Below, piece by piece: positions 1 to 6,898 of a DNA stretch of 10,846 nucleotides. The position numbers and the translations under genes are program-made. The stretch's first letter is position 1; each line of letters opens with the position of its first letter. The DNA comes from Deltaproteobacteria bacterium (lineage in GTDB: Bacteria > Myxococcota_A > SURF-8). The stretch spans positions 1 to 10,846 of the forward strand of contig JAKQSH010000281.1 in assembly GCA_029570245.1 (NCBI GenBank), written 5' to 3'. The notes beneath the pieces were generated by a model. The model made no database searches. It was not told the origin of the DNA and worked only from the letters and a program-made list of their open reading frames with translations.

Positions 1-1596
1 GCCGCATTGTGAGGGATCATCATTGCTGACGCATGTGTCGCCGCAAAGGTGATAATTGCCGTCGCAACGGTTGAAGCATCGTCCGCCCAGGCAGTATGCC
101 GCACCGTTGTCCGGCGCGGGGCAGGCGATACAGTCGATTCCGCAGTAGTCGGCATCCGTGTCGGAAAGGCAGGCTCCGTCGCATTCATGATAACCGGACA
201 CGCAGGAAAGCACGCAGGTGCCGTCGATGCAGGCTGCAACTCCGTGTTCCGGCGGCTGTTCGCACACAGTGCATGTATCGCCACAGCACGATGTGTTGCC
301 GGGTTCCAGGCACTGACCGTCTATTTCGACGAAGCCTTCGCGGCATTCGAAGTCGCAGGCGAAGAGTCCGAGTTCCGGGTGTTGCAGGCAGAGCGCGTCG
401 GCGTTGGCCGGAGGCGTGCAGGGGACGCAGTTGTCGCCGCATGTGGCCGGACTTGAAGAATCGACACAGTTGCCGTTGCAGAAGTGCGCACCCTCTTCAC
501 AGACCGGAACACACTCGCCTCCTATGCATTGGACCTCGCCGCCTTCGGGCGTCGGACACTCCATGCAGAAAGGTCCGCAGAATTCCGGGTCGCTGTCGGA
601 ACGGCACACTCCGTCGCCGCAATCGTGATAGTTATCATCGCATTGTGCGACGCATCGACCGCCAACGCAGTAACTCTGACCGTTCTGTGTTGCGGGGCAG
701 GATATACAGGCATCGCCGCAACTGCTTGTGTCGCTGTCGGAATGGCATACGCCGTCATCGCAGGCGTGGTAGCCGTCGTAGCAGTATATATCACACATGC
801 CGCCGATACATACGGCTTCACCATTGGATGTGGGGCCGAGGCATGACATGCAGGATTCGCCGCAGCAGTCCGGATTTTCCGGCAGTCGGCATTCGCCGTT
901 GACCTTTACATATCCGAAGTTGCATTCGAAGTCGCAGTAGTGCAGACCGGAAAGCGAATCGAGAGCACAGGCCGCCTGCGAATGCGGCGGCGTTGGGCAG
1001 GGGTAGCAGTTGCTTCCGCAGTGCAGAGTGCTGTCGTCCGAAAGGCATTCCCCGCCGCAGGCATGATATCCTTCCGGGCAGGAAGGTACGCATTCGTCGT
1101 CGATGCAGGCAACTGAACCTCCCGGCGGCGCGATGCAGGTTCTGCAGTCCGCACCGCAATGTTTTGTGTCGTTTGCGAGATAGCAATTGCCGTCATCGCA
1201 GGCGTGCAGGCCGCTGTTGCACATTGTCGTGCATTCTCCAAAAATACAGTAAGCGTCGCCGTTGGCCGGATCGGGGCAGTTCAGGCAGGCTTCGCCGCAG
1301 TGTGTGATATCTCCGTTTGCGTAGCAGTATTCTCCGCACAGATGATATCCTTCCTCACACAGCAGCATGCATTCGTCGTTCACGCAGGCCGAAACTCCAT
1401 GCTGCGGAGCATCGGGGCAGATTACGTGAGACGGTCCGCACTGATTCGGATCGCCCTGTTCGACGCATTCTCCGTCAAGCTTGACAAATCCTCCGTTGCA
1501 GGTGAAATCGCAGTAGAAGCTTTTTGAAACGGGTTCAAATGGACATATGGCCTGTGAGTTGTCAGGCTGCGGACAGGCTTCGCAGCTTGAACCGCA
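1..1596 (-). repeat. Higher-order Cys-rich protein repeat (A-B-C-D units, about 192 residues)
   Basis: Within the large lipoprotein, CG dipeptides that open each unit fall at residues 844, 896, 943, 990, 1036, 1088, 1136, 1183, 1229, 1281, 1328 and 1374. The unit lengths are 52, 47, 47, 46, then 52, 48, 47, 46, then 52, 47, 46. Every fourth unit (A, 52 residues) lacks the GYHxC motif and instead has CDFxC followed by GxVKxDGxC. Units B, C and D carry the C-x3-G(Y/L/A/N)H-x-C motif or a close variant. One full cycle is 192-193 residues: 442-1020 and 1021-1596 are complete cycles, and 1-441 is an incomplete third. A degenerate half unit (residues 823-843) precedes the array. The repeat is clear in protein but diverged in DNA, so it is an old duplication. 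Confidence 0.88.
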
Positions 1597-4125
1597 ATGG
1601 GTGACAGAATCGCTGGCGACGCAGCCCAGTTCTTGGCAGAAGTGCTGATTTTGCGGGCAACTCTGCCCCTGACCGGCAAGCAGCAGTCCGTAGGCGTTCG
1701 GGTATCGATAATCGTTGCTGAAAATATCCAGTTCTCCGTTGACAGATGCTTCGCTTGCGGGAGCGAAGCGCACGGTGAAAGCATAGTTCGCACGGGCTTC
1801 AATCACGACCGGGGGTTGTCCGCCGGAAAAATCAACGGAGAATCCGTTGAGCCGACTTGAGGCGGTGAGCTGCAGCCAGTTGATTTCCAGTGGGCCGGAA
1901 CCTGCATTTGAGGCGACGAAGACATGTTCAGCCGCTATTCCAAGATCAACTCCGCCGAAGTCGAAAGGATTGTCGGGCGGGTCAAGCTCCAGCTGCGGGT
2001 CAATGGCTTCCGCCGACAGTGCGATTTCGACATGCTGATGTGCCGGATCGTCGCTTATGAATGAAAAAGTCTGCTGATATTCTCCCGGAGAAGCCGTTTC
2101 ATCGGGAGCGAAAGAAATGTCGATGCTTTCACTTTCGCCTGCTCCAAGCGTGAAATTGTCTGCCGGCAGCAGCTCGAAATACTGCGGGCCTTCTTCGTCA
2201 AGTTCGATTCCACTTATGGTAAGAGGTGCGGAGCCTCCGTTTGTAAAAGTGAAAGAAACCGTTCTGGAACTGTTGATAACCACCTGACCGAGATCAATTG
2301 AGTCTCCGCTCGGTTGCAACAGCAATTCCGGTCTGACGCCGCGCCCGGAAAGCGAAAGGGCATAGTCTCCGATTCCGCCCAACACACGCATATAGGCAAA
2401 ACCGGAATCGTTGCCGATTTCTCCCGGAGCGTAAGAGAATGTCAGGTAATCGTAGTCGTTGGGCTGCAGTATTATGGGGAGCACTTCTGAATTTTCAAGC
2501 GCAAAATCTCCGGTGCCGGGTCCGAAATCGACACTGTTCAATGTCAGGGTCACCTGACCGCCGTTTCGAACTTTTACGATGACTTCGTTTTTAGCGCCGA
2601 CCAGAACGTCAGAAAATTCTATATATGGCGGTGAAACTCTCAGGTCCGATTCGATGGAGACTCCGTCAACCGGAATGTCCACCGACGGCGTTTCGTAGTC
2701 GTTTGTGAGAATCCGCAGCACGGCTGCATTGCTGCCTGCGGATGTCGGTGAATATGTCAGCTTCACTTCTTCGAACTGCCCCTGCTCAAGCTCAGCACCG
2801 ACTGCATTCTGTGTATCCAGCATGAATGACGTGTCGGCAGGTTCCACCAGAAGAACGTCTTCGATATACAGCGGTGCTCCTCCGATGTTTGTGAGTTTGA
2901 CGTAACGCACGGCGAAATCGTTGACGCTGACTATTCCGAAATGCACGCCGCTGTCGGGGGACGCCTGCAAATCCGGCACCACGCCTTCGCCGCGCAGCGG
3001 AACTTCAACTTCATAGTTCTGCGGCTCGGCCTCTCCGACTTCTATTATCAGGGTTTCCAGGTGTTCTTCCACGCTTGTCGGCTGGTAAATAACTTCGAAA
3101 TTGAAGGCGTTAGATGTGCCTGGTGGAATGATCAGCGGGAAAACCACGCCTTCCAGCGGCAAGGCGAAATCGGGAGTTCCGCCGGATTCAAAACGTATTC
3201 CGTTTATCGTCAGAACTTTGTTCCAATCCGGGTTCAGCGGCTCGTTTGATATCGTCATTCCGGCGCTCTGATACTCCCCGTCAAGAGGAACGCGTCCGAA
3301 ATCCACTTCATCCGGCTCCACTATAATACGCGCCTGGCCTATATATTGAGTTAACAGAGCAACATGTATTTCCGGTTCATCGCCGTCGTTGCTGTTTATT
3401 ATCAGGGTTGCTTCGCGAATACCTGGCACCGAGGGTACAACCTGAATGTTGAGTTCGAACTGTTCGCCCGGTTCGAGTTCGATTATGCTTTCCGGCGCTT
3501 CGATAAGGCTGAAGTCCAGTCTTTCGTCCTGTACCAGTTCGAAGCTGTAGATTGTGACCGTTTCGTCTCCGATTGACGTGATTAGCAGTTTTTCCGTACG
3601 GCTGCTGCCCAGAACTACCGGACCGAAATCCACCTGATGGGCCACTTCGAGGCTCCATGAACCGCAGCATTCTATTGAATCCTCTTCAGTGTCCCCGTCA
3701 CTATCTCTGTCTTCGTCGAAATCGCTGTCATTGTCGCCGTCACTGTCAGAGTCGGAGTCCTTGTCTCCGCCGATTTCCACGCGGCAGTAGCCGTCTATGC
3801 AGGACAGCCCGTTCGGGCAGTCAAGGTCCTCGTCGCATGGCGTCAATGCGCCGGAATCGACGCAGACGCCGTCAAGGCAGATTTCACCGTCATTGCAGTC
3901 TTCGTTTTTTATGCATTCGTCTTCCGTTCCTGTCGTTATGCAGACACCATCAAGGCACCGCTGATTTTCCCGGCAGTCATTGTCGTTCTGACAGATGTTC
4001 GCGCCGGAGTCAGTGTCTCCGTCAAAATCGAAGCCCAGCATGCCCATATCGCCTTCGCAGGAAAGCAGCAGAAACGCGATGAAAAACGCAGAAACATAAA
4101 AAACCGCCCTGGACGGTGTCCTCAT
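1..4125 (-). CDS. Giant Cys-rich, ASH-domain lipoprotein (C-terminus beyond left edge)
   Basis: One frame stays open for 1375 codons from the ATG at 4125 to base 1; I translated it end to end and found no stop. A GGGAGG ribosome site lies 5 bases before the ATG. Residues 1-22 form a signal peptide ending in L-L-S, with lipidated Cys23, so it is probably an envelope-anchored lipoprotein. Next come three short repeats of the type C-x5-C-x5-C-x4-C (residues 45-62, 71-88, 97-114), an Asp/Ser linker (121-149), six ASH/choice-of-anchor-D-like beta-sandwich units (about 160-820; recurrent 'hxFGxVxhG' starts at 165, 274, 395, 503, 611 and 721), and a Cys-rich array from 823 on built on CGxxCxxCPxP and GYHxCxxxC motifs. 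No catalytic domain is visible. By family analogy the role is adhesion or surface structure; the exact function is unknown. It is monocistronic at its 5' end and divergent from the zinc-ribbon gene. The last visible residues open a further repeat, so the protein is longer than 1375 residues. Confidence 0.95.
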   Translation of the reverse strand, partial: MRTPSRAVFYVSAFFIAFLLLSCEGDMGMLGFDFDGDTDSGANICQNDNDCRENQRCLDGVCITTGTEDECIKNEDCNDGEICLDGVCVDSGALTPCDEDLDCPNGLSCIDGYCRVEIGGDKDSDSDSDGDNDSDFDEDRDSDGDTEEDSIECCGSWSLEVAHQVDFGPVVLGSSRTEKLLITSIGDETVTIYSFELVQDERLDFSLIEAPESIIELEPGEQFELNIQVVPSVPGIREATLIINSNDGDEPEIHVALLTQYIGQARIIVEPDEVDFGRVPLDGEYQSAGMTISNEPLNPDWNKVLTINGIRFESGGTPDFALPLEGVVFPLIIPPGTSNAFNFEVIYQPTSVEEHLETLIIEVGEAEPQNYEVEVPLRGEGVVPDLQASPDSGVHFGIVSVNDFAVRYVKLTNIGGAPLYIEDVLLVEPADTSFMLDTQNAVGAELEQGQFEEVKLTYSPTSAGSNAAVLRILTNDYETPSVDIPVDGVSIESDLRVSPPYIEFSDVLVGAKNEVIVKVRNGGQVTLTLNSVDFGPGTGDFALENSEVLPIILQPNDYDYLTFSYAPGEIGNDSGFAYMRVLGGIGDYALSLSGRGVRPELLLQPSGDSIDLGQVVINSSRTVSFTFTNGGSAPLTISGIELDEEGPQYFELLPADNFTLGAGESESIDISFAPDETASPGEYQQTFSFISDDPAHQHVEIALSAEAIDPQLELDPPDNPFDFGGVDLGIAAEHVFVASNAGSGPLEINWLQLTASSRLNGFSVDFSGGQPPVVIEARANYAFTVRFAPASEASVNGELDIFSNDYRYPNAYGLLLAGQGQSCPQNQHFCQELGCVASDSVTHCGSSCEACPQPDNSQAICPFEPVSKSFYCDFTCNGGFVKLDGECVEQGDPNQCGPSHVICPDAPQHGVSACVNDECMLLCEEGYHLCGEYCYANGDITHCGEACLNCPDPANGDAYCIFGECTTMCNSGLHACDDGNCYLANDTKHCGADCRTCIAPPGGSVACIDDECVPSCPEGYHACGGECLSDDSTLHCGSNCYPCPTPPHSQAACALDSLSGLHYCDFECNFGYVKVNGECRLPENPDCCGESCMSCLGPTSNGEAVCIGGMCDIYCYDGYHACDDGVCHSDSDTSSCGDACISCPATQNGQSYCVGGRCVAQCDDNYHDCGDGVCRSDSDPEFCGPFCMECPTPEGGEVQCIGGECVPVCEEGAHFCNGNCVDSSSPATCGDNCVPCTPPANADALCLQHPELGLFACDFECREGFVEIDGQCLEPGNTSCCGDTCTVCEQPPEHGVAACIDGTCVLSCVSGYHECDGACLSDTDADYCGIDCIACPAPDNGAAYCLGGRCFNRCDGNYHLCGDTCVSNDDPSQCG
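1666..3648 (-). repeat. Six tandem ASH-like (choice-of-anchor D) domains
   Basis: Residues about 160-820 of the lipoprotein hold six units of roughly 105-115 residues. Each starts with a strand of the form (V/I)-x-F/L-G-x-V-x-h-G and ends in a run such as 'LxIxSND..P...V.hxGxG', which is typical of the ASPM/SPD-2/Hydin-like immunoglobulin fold in bacterial surface proteins. No cysteines occur across the units, in contrast with the flanking Cys-rich parts. Boundaries were judged by eye from the FG motif and could shift by some ten residues. Confidence 0.7.
3679..3765 (-). repeat. Asp/Ser-rich linker with hexanucleotide-like DNA repeat
   Basis: Residues 121-149 of the lipoprotein alternate Asp with Ser, Gly, Glu or Asn. 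In the DNA this appears as recurring GTCNNN on the plus strand, with period 6. Linkers of this type are common between modules of deltaproteobacterial surface lipoproteins and may bind calcium (inference). Such a simple repeat is liable to change length by slippage. Confidence 0.75.
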
Positions 4126-4185
4126 TTTGGCCTCCCGGAAATTGAGAATTCCCCTTTTTTTGAACAGATACAGCCGTAGAATAAA

Positions 4186-4215
4186 ATCTTTATCTTATAT
4201 TATCTCTATTTGCAC
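4186..4215. promoter_or_regulatory. AT-rich divergent control region with 10-bp tandem TTATCT repeat
   Basis: TTATCTTATA at 4190-4199 is followed directly by TTATCTCTAT at 4200-4209, a 10-bp (one helical turn) direct repeat. It lies 65-85 bases upstream of the lipoprotein ATG, where its promoter should be. On the minus strand the same stretch offers TAATAT/TATAAG as weak -10 candidates, but no convincing -35 was found. It could be an operator, a promoter core, or simply AT-rich DNA. Confidence 0.3.
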
Positions 4216-4268
4216 TATTAAAGGAAGAAAATATTCCTCCTGACGGGTTTGTGATGAAAATGAAAATG

Positions 4269-4284
4269 TGGCAGGAATTATGCA
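4269..4284 (+). promoter_or_regulatory. Sigma-54-like promoter upstream of the zinc-ribbon gene
   Basis: TGGCAGG-N4-ATGCA has the invariant GG (4270-4271) and GC (4282-4283) separated by exactly 10 bases. It departs from the family consensus TGGCACG-N4-TTGCW at two positions. Transcription would start near 4295, leaving a leader of about 104 bases before the GTG at 4399. A sigma-70 alternative, TTGACG at 4330 with TAAATT at 4354 (18-base spacer), exists but is weak. Confidence 0.42.
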
Positions 4285-4398
4285 GAAAAATCCATCGCAG
4301 AAAAAATGCATATAACTATATAAAAGCTGTTGACGTATTCAGAGGGCTTATCGTAAATTCGGTTCAGGTAGGTTGATTTTTCGACGCAGGAGGGAAAA

Positions 4399-4779
4399 GT
4401 GCCATATTGTCCCGTGTGCAATACAGAATTCAGAGAAGGTGTTACCCGTTGCCCTGATTGTGAAGTTCCTCTCGTAAATGAAAACGAAGAAGATTTCGAT
4501 GTTGAAGACGGCGATGCGGTAGAAATTTATGCCGTTCACGACAAGTCGGAAGCCGAGTATATCAAGGGTCTTCTTGATGACAACGATATCGAATGCGCCA
4601 TTCGCGTTGTTGAAAGCTCCAGTTTTCCAGCCGCCGGCGGAGACATGAGCGAAAGCCGGATCATTGTCAGCGGAGAACTTGTCGATGAAGCCATCGACGT
4701 GATTCGCGGAGCAATTGAAGACGATGTCATATCCGACACCGGCTGGTTCCTGGTGGCCGAAGAAGAAGAAGACATCTGA
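4399..4779 (+). CDS. Small zinc-ribbon plus DUF2007-like protein
   Basis: A 126-residue acidic cytoplasmic protein. Start is the GTG at 4399, preceded by AGGAGGG at 4388-4394 with a 4-base gap; there is no ATG alternative near it. Residues 4-21 form a zinc ribbon with Cys4, Cys7, Cys18 and Cys21 (CPxC-x10-CPxC). A short acidic linker follows. Residues about 42-105 resemble DUF2007, a small alpha/beta 'putative signal transducing' domain (pattern EIYAV, then SEAEYIKGLLDDNDI, then a strand pair and a helix). The C-terminus is an Asp/Glu tail. The zinc ribbon + DUF2007 combination is common in deltaproteobacteria, but its biochemical role is not established; binding of a protein or small ligand is a guess. 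It is monocistronic, divergent from the lipoprotein and convergent with the sRNA candidate. No clear intrinsic terminator follows the stop. Confidence 0.85.
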   Translation: MPYCPVCNTEFREGVTRCPDCEVPLVNENEEDFDVEDGDAVEIYAVHDKSEAEYIKGLLDDNDIECAIRVVESSSFPAAGGDMSESRIIVSGELVDEAIDVIRGAIEDDVISDTGWFLVAEEEEDI

Positions 4780-4926
4780 GTCCCGCCTTTTACGGCAATC
4801 GACCTCTTTTATTTCACAGACAGTCAGTCTGATCAGGCGCTTTCTTGTGCATGGCGCTTCAGGGCGTTTTGCATTCCGGTTGCAGATCGCCCGGTGTAGC
4901 AGGTCTGCATTATTTCTGTCTGGTAG

Positions 4927-5102
4927 GAAAGGAGAGGGGGCGACTGGAGAAGCCGCCCCTTGATGAGGGAATGGGTGCCGTCTGACAACCCGGACGCCGT
5001 TGGATCGGGTAGAATCGGCGTCCATACCGGAAAAGAAGAGAAGAAATTCCAAAAAGCCTGAATTGCGTGTCGTCCGCAGGTCTGGAGGTCGCCTTTGGAC
5101 AA
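4927..5102 (-). ncRNA. Candidate sigma-54-dependent small RNA with CU-rich anti-SD-like segments
   Basis: The predicted sigma-54 start (about 5102) opens directly onto a hairpin, GUCC...GGAC (5072-5100; inner AGG/CCU pairs), whose loop contains ACCUCC, the anti-Shine-Dalgarno core. A pyrimidine linker with CUUCUCUUCUUUUCC follows (about 5028-5046). Then come a perfect 8-bp stem GGACGCCG/CGGCGUCC (4992-5023, 16-base loop) and a GGGGCGGC/GUCGCCCC stem (4937-4959, one mismatch) with loop UUCUCCA. A tail CUCUCCUUUCC ends the proposed RNA. Both the first and the third loop contain CUCCAG. The gene stands alone, downstream of the terminator of the sugar operon. The 3' end is uncertain because the tail is not a clean U-tract, and reading frames here lack ribosome sites and recognisable protein. 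An alternative fold pairs UCCAAA near the 5' end with UUUGGA near 5050. It matches no RNA family I know. Confidence 0.45.
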
Positions 5103-5110
5103 TATTATTT

Positions 5111-5129
5111 ATAGCAAACGGCGTGCCAG
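5111..5129 (-). promoter_or_regulatory. Full-consensus sigma-54 promoter
   Basis: On the minus strand, CTGGCACG-CCGT-TTGCT (5129 down to 5113) agrees with every specified base of the accepted sigma-54 consensus YTGGCACG-N4-TTGCW. GG and GC are separated by exactly 10 bases. The start site is predicted near 5102. No protein gene lies downstream in that direction before the zinc-ribbon gene on the other strand. An inverted repeat, TTGCTG-N16-CAGCAA (5137-5164), lies just upstream and could bind an activator or accessory factor. Confidence 0.72.
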
Positions 5130-5252
5130 AATTGCCTTGCTGCATAGTGACGTAAATACAGCAACTTATCTTAGTATGCCTCCTGGCTTATTTGTTGTTT
5201 CGGTGCATTACGACTGAAATTTATTCATAGACTGTGAAAAAAAAGCAGAGTG

Positions 5253-5281
5253 AAAAAAGGCGGCTCCGTCTGGAAGCCGCC
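5253..5281 (-). terminator. Intrinsic terminator of the sugar-nucleotide operon
   Basis: On the minus strand a 7-bp GC-rich stem GGCGGCT/AGCCGCC (5259-5281) is followed at once by six T residues (5258-5253). It lies 22 bases past the stop of the SDR gene. Confidence 0.85.
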
Positions 5282-5303
5282 TGCAGGTTTGAGTCCGGTC
5301 CTT

Positions 5304-6329
5304 TCAGAAAACCTTTCCGTCCAGCATGATTTCATCCAGCACCTTTTTGGCTTCGAGCAGGTATTTGTAATAATCAAGCGTGCGGTTCTTCAGCGTGGCG
5401 GTCAGCCTGCCGCGTTCGAGAGCCTGTTTCACTTCGACCGCTCCTTCGAAAACCGTTTTCGTCAGGCGGAAATCCAACTCTGAGGCGATTTTGTCGAACT
5501 GGACATGATAACTGCGCCGATCCGGGTCTTCCTGAATAGTGTCAACTTCGCAGTGCGGGAAAACCGAACGCACCATGTTGGCCACCTGAAAGACCTTGAA
5601 ATTGCAGTCGCTGGCGCCGACGTTGAAAATCTGTCCGCAGACCTTCTCATGTGGAGCTTCCATTACCGTTATGAAGGCGCGGGCGATATCGCCGATGTGC
5701 ACCAGCGGACGCCACTGCTGGCCGCCGCCTAAAATGTAGATGCGGTTTTTGTTGAAGGCGTTCAGCGTCATTACATTTACAACCAGGTCGAAACGCATGC
5801 GGCGCGAATACCCGTAGGCTGTGGCGTTGCGCAGCACCACCGGACAGAAATTCTCGTCGGCCATGGGCAGCACGTCGCGCTCCAGCAGCACTTTGGCTTC
5901 GGCGTAAGTGGTTATTGGTTTCGGTTCGGAATTTTCGTTGACCACGTCTTCTTCTGTGTTGCCGTAAACCGAGCAGGACGAAGAGAAGATGTAGCGTTTT
6001 ACGCCCATTCTGCGAGCTGTTTGTGCCACATGCAGACAGCCGCGATAATTAATGTCCATGGCGATATTCTGATCGAGGTCGCAGGCCGGGTCGTTGGAGA
6101 GAGCCGCTAGGTCCATGACGCAATCGACGCCTTCAAAGTATTTTTCCGGGCAACCTCTTATGTCGTCTTTTATCAACCGGATGTTGGGATTGTTCAGGCA
6201 GCCTTCCAGCGTATCTTTGCCGAAAAAGAAACGGTCCAGAACCGTGACTTTGTGTCCGCGCTCCAGAAGTTCCGCACAGAGCACCGAGCCGATGTAACCG
6301 GCGCCGCCGGTGACGAGTACGTGAGCCAT
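5304..6329 (-). CDS. Extended SDR, NAD-dependent nucleotide-sugar epimerase/dehydratase
   Basis: A 341-residue cytosolic enzyme of the extended short-chain dehydrogenase family (GalE/RmlB/GDP-mannose dehydratase relatives), expected to act on an NDP-sugar with bound NAD. The Rossmann motif GGAGYIG is at residues 8-14. DDIRG (55-59) is the usual adenine contact, SSSCSVYG (116-123) carries the catalytic Ser region, and YAEAK (142-146) supplies catalytic Tyr142 and Lys146. The length suits the family. I chose the ATG at 6329, which has GGGGGA seven bases upstream; an in-frame TTG at 6353 would add eight residues but has no ribosome site. It lies 45 bases after the RmlC-like gene on the same strand, so the two are co-transcribed. 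The substrate cannot be told from sequence; the cupin partner suggests a deoxy-sugar or lipopolysaccharide precursor. Confidence 0.88.
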   Translation of the reverse strand: MAHVLVTGGAGYIGSVLCAELLERGHKVTVLDRFFFGKDTLEGCLNNPNIRLIKDDIRGCPEKYFEGVDCVMDLAALSNDPACDLDQNIAMDINYRGCLHVAQTARRMGVKRYIFSSSCSVYGNTEEDVVNENSEPKPITTYAEAKVLLERDVLPMADENFCPVVLRNATAYGYSRRMRFDLVVNVMTLNAFNKNRIYILGGGQQWRPLVHIGDIARAFITVMEAPHEKVCGQIFNVGASDCNFKVFQVANMVRSVFPHCEVDTIQEDPDRRSYHVQFDKIASELDFRLTKTVFEGAVEVKQALERGRLTATLKNRTLDYYKYLLEAKKVLDEIMLDGKVF

Positions 6330-6374
6330 TTTATGTTCCCCCGAAAGATTCAAGCCGTCTGAAACGCACGGCTG

Positions 6375-6824
6375 TTATTTGAATTGAATCGACCAGTCGA
6401 AATCGAACGAAGTGTAAGGGACGCGTTCTTCGTCCGGGTTGTTGCGGTCATATACTTCCGATGCCGTACTTATCAGCTGCGTGTCGTCTTCCAGCGACAT
6501 CCAGCCGTGATAGACGCCAGGCGGCACCACCAGCAGGGCCGGTTTGCGCGTGCCGATTACATAAGTGGCCTTTTCGCCATATGTCGGGCTGTCGGGGCGG
6601 TCGTCCACCAGGCCGAATTTGGCGCTGCCGTGGCTGATGAAGAACCAGTCCCACAGTTTGTAATGCTTATGGAAGGCGCGAATGGTGCCGCGCACCAGAT
6701 CACCCACCATGTAAACCTGCCCGAACTGCGTGAAATGAGGATCGGAAGCACGCAGTATCTCGGTTAAATAACCACGATCGTCGTGATGAGTCACCAGCTC
6801 TATGAATTGAACGTCTTTAATCAT
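6375..6824 (-). CDS. RmlC-like cupin, dTDP-4-dehydrorhamnose 3,5-epimerase family
   Basis: A 149-residue single-domain cupin; typical RmlC proteins are about 180 residues, so this is a short member. The ATG at 6824 has GAGGGAG seven bases upstream. Motifs in order: DDRGYLTEI (15-23), GTIRAFHKH (46-54, matching the family's G-x-x-R-G-L-H, with His52 in the place of the catalytic base), DDRPDSPTYG (74-83), PPGVYHG (101-107), Tyr125 in the place of the catalytic acid, and a terminal DFDW (141-144). The family isomerises C3/C5 of 4-keto-6-deoxy sugars, but short relatives include 3- or 5-only epimerases and ketoisomerases, so the exact reaction is open. It is the first gene of a two-gene operon with the SDR gene. 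Confidence 0.82.
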   Translation of the reverse strand: MIKDVQFIELVTHHDDRGYLTEILRASDPHFTQFGQVYMVGDLVRGTIRAFHKHYKLWDWFFISHGSAKFGLVDDRPDSPTYGEKATYVIGTRKPALLVVPPGVYHGWMSLEDDTQLISTASEVYDRNNPDEERVPYTSFDFDWSIQFK

Positions 6825-6868
6825 GCACCGTCTCCCTCAAAATGAATGAAATGAAATCTCTACCATAA

Positions 6869-6898
6869 AGTATGCATCATCCGGGCAGGCGGCGTCAA
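6869..6898 (-). promoter_or_regulatory. Possible sigma-70 promoter of the sugar operon
   Basis: On the minus strand TTGACG (6898-6893), an 18-base spacer and CATACT (6874-6869, 4 of 6 matches to TATAAT) lie 45-75 bases before the ATG of the RmlC-like gene. It is the only reasonable candidate seen there. The rest of 6825-7024 shows no credible coding signal. Confidence 0.33.

Noticed and set aside
1..1596. Regular spacing suggesting a CRISPR array
   Set aside because: The period (about 140-156 bases) is that of the Cys-rich protein units, the DNA copies are diverged, and the frame is open throughout.
49..4082. Numerous plus-strand and alternate-frame open frames of 60-268 codons across the left 4.1 kb
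   Set aside because: All lie antisense or out of frame to the lipoprotein gene, which is continuous, has a good ribosome site and clear domain motifs; the shadows show low-complexity Arg/Cys or Ala/Val content with no family motif.
4833..5102. 89-codon minus-strand frame beginning with TTG at the predicted RNA start
   Set aside because: TTG start with no leader or ribosome site, no recognisable motif; stems and CU-rich segments explain the sequence better as RNA.
4348..5145. 265-codon minus-strand frame across the zinc-ribbon gene and the RNA candidate
   Set aside because: It is antisense to the zinc-ribbon gene, starts upstream of the sigma-54 promoter's start site, lacks a ribosome site and shows no recognisable domain.
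6330..6353. Upstream TTG start for the SDR gene
   Set aside because: The ATG at 6329 has a GGGGGA site at proper spacing and starts right at the Rossmann strand; the extra eight residues have no support.
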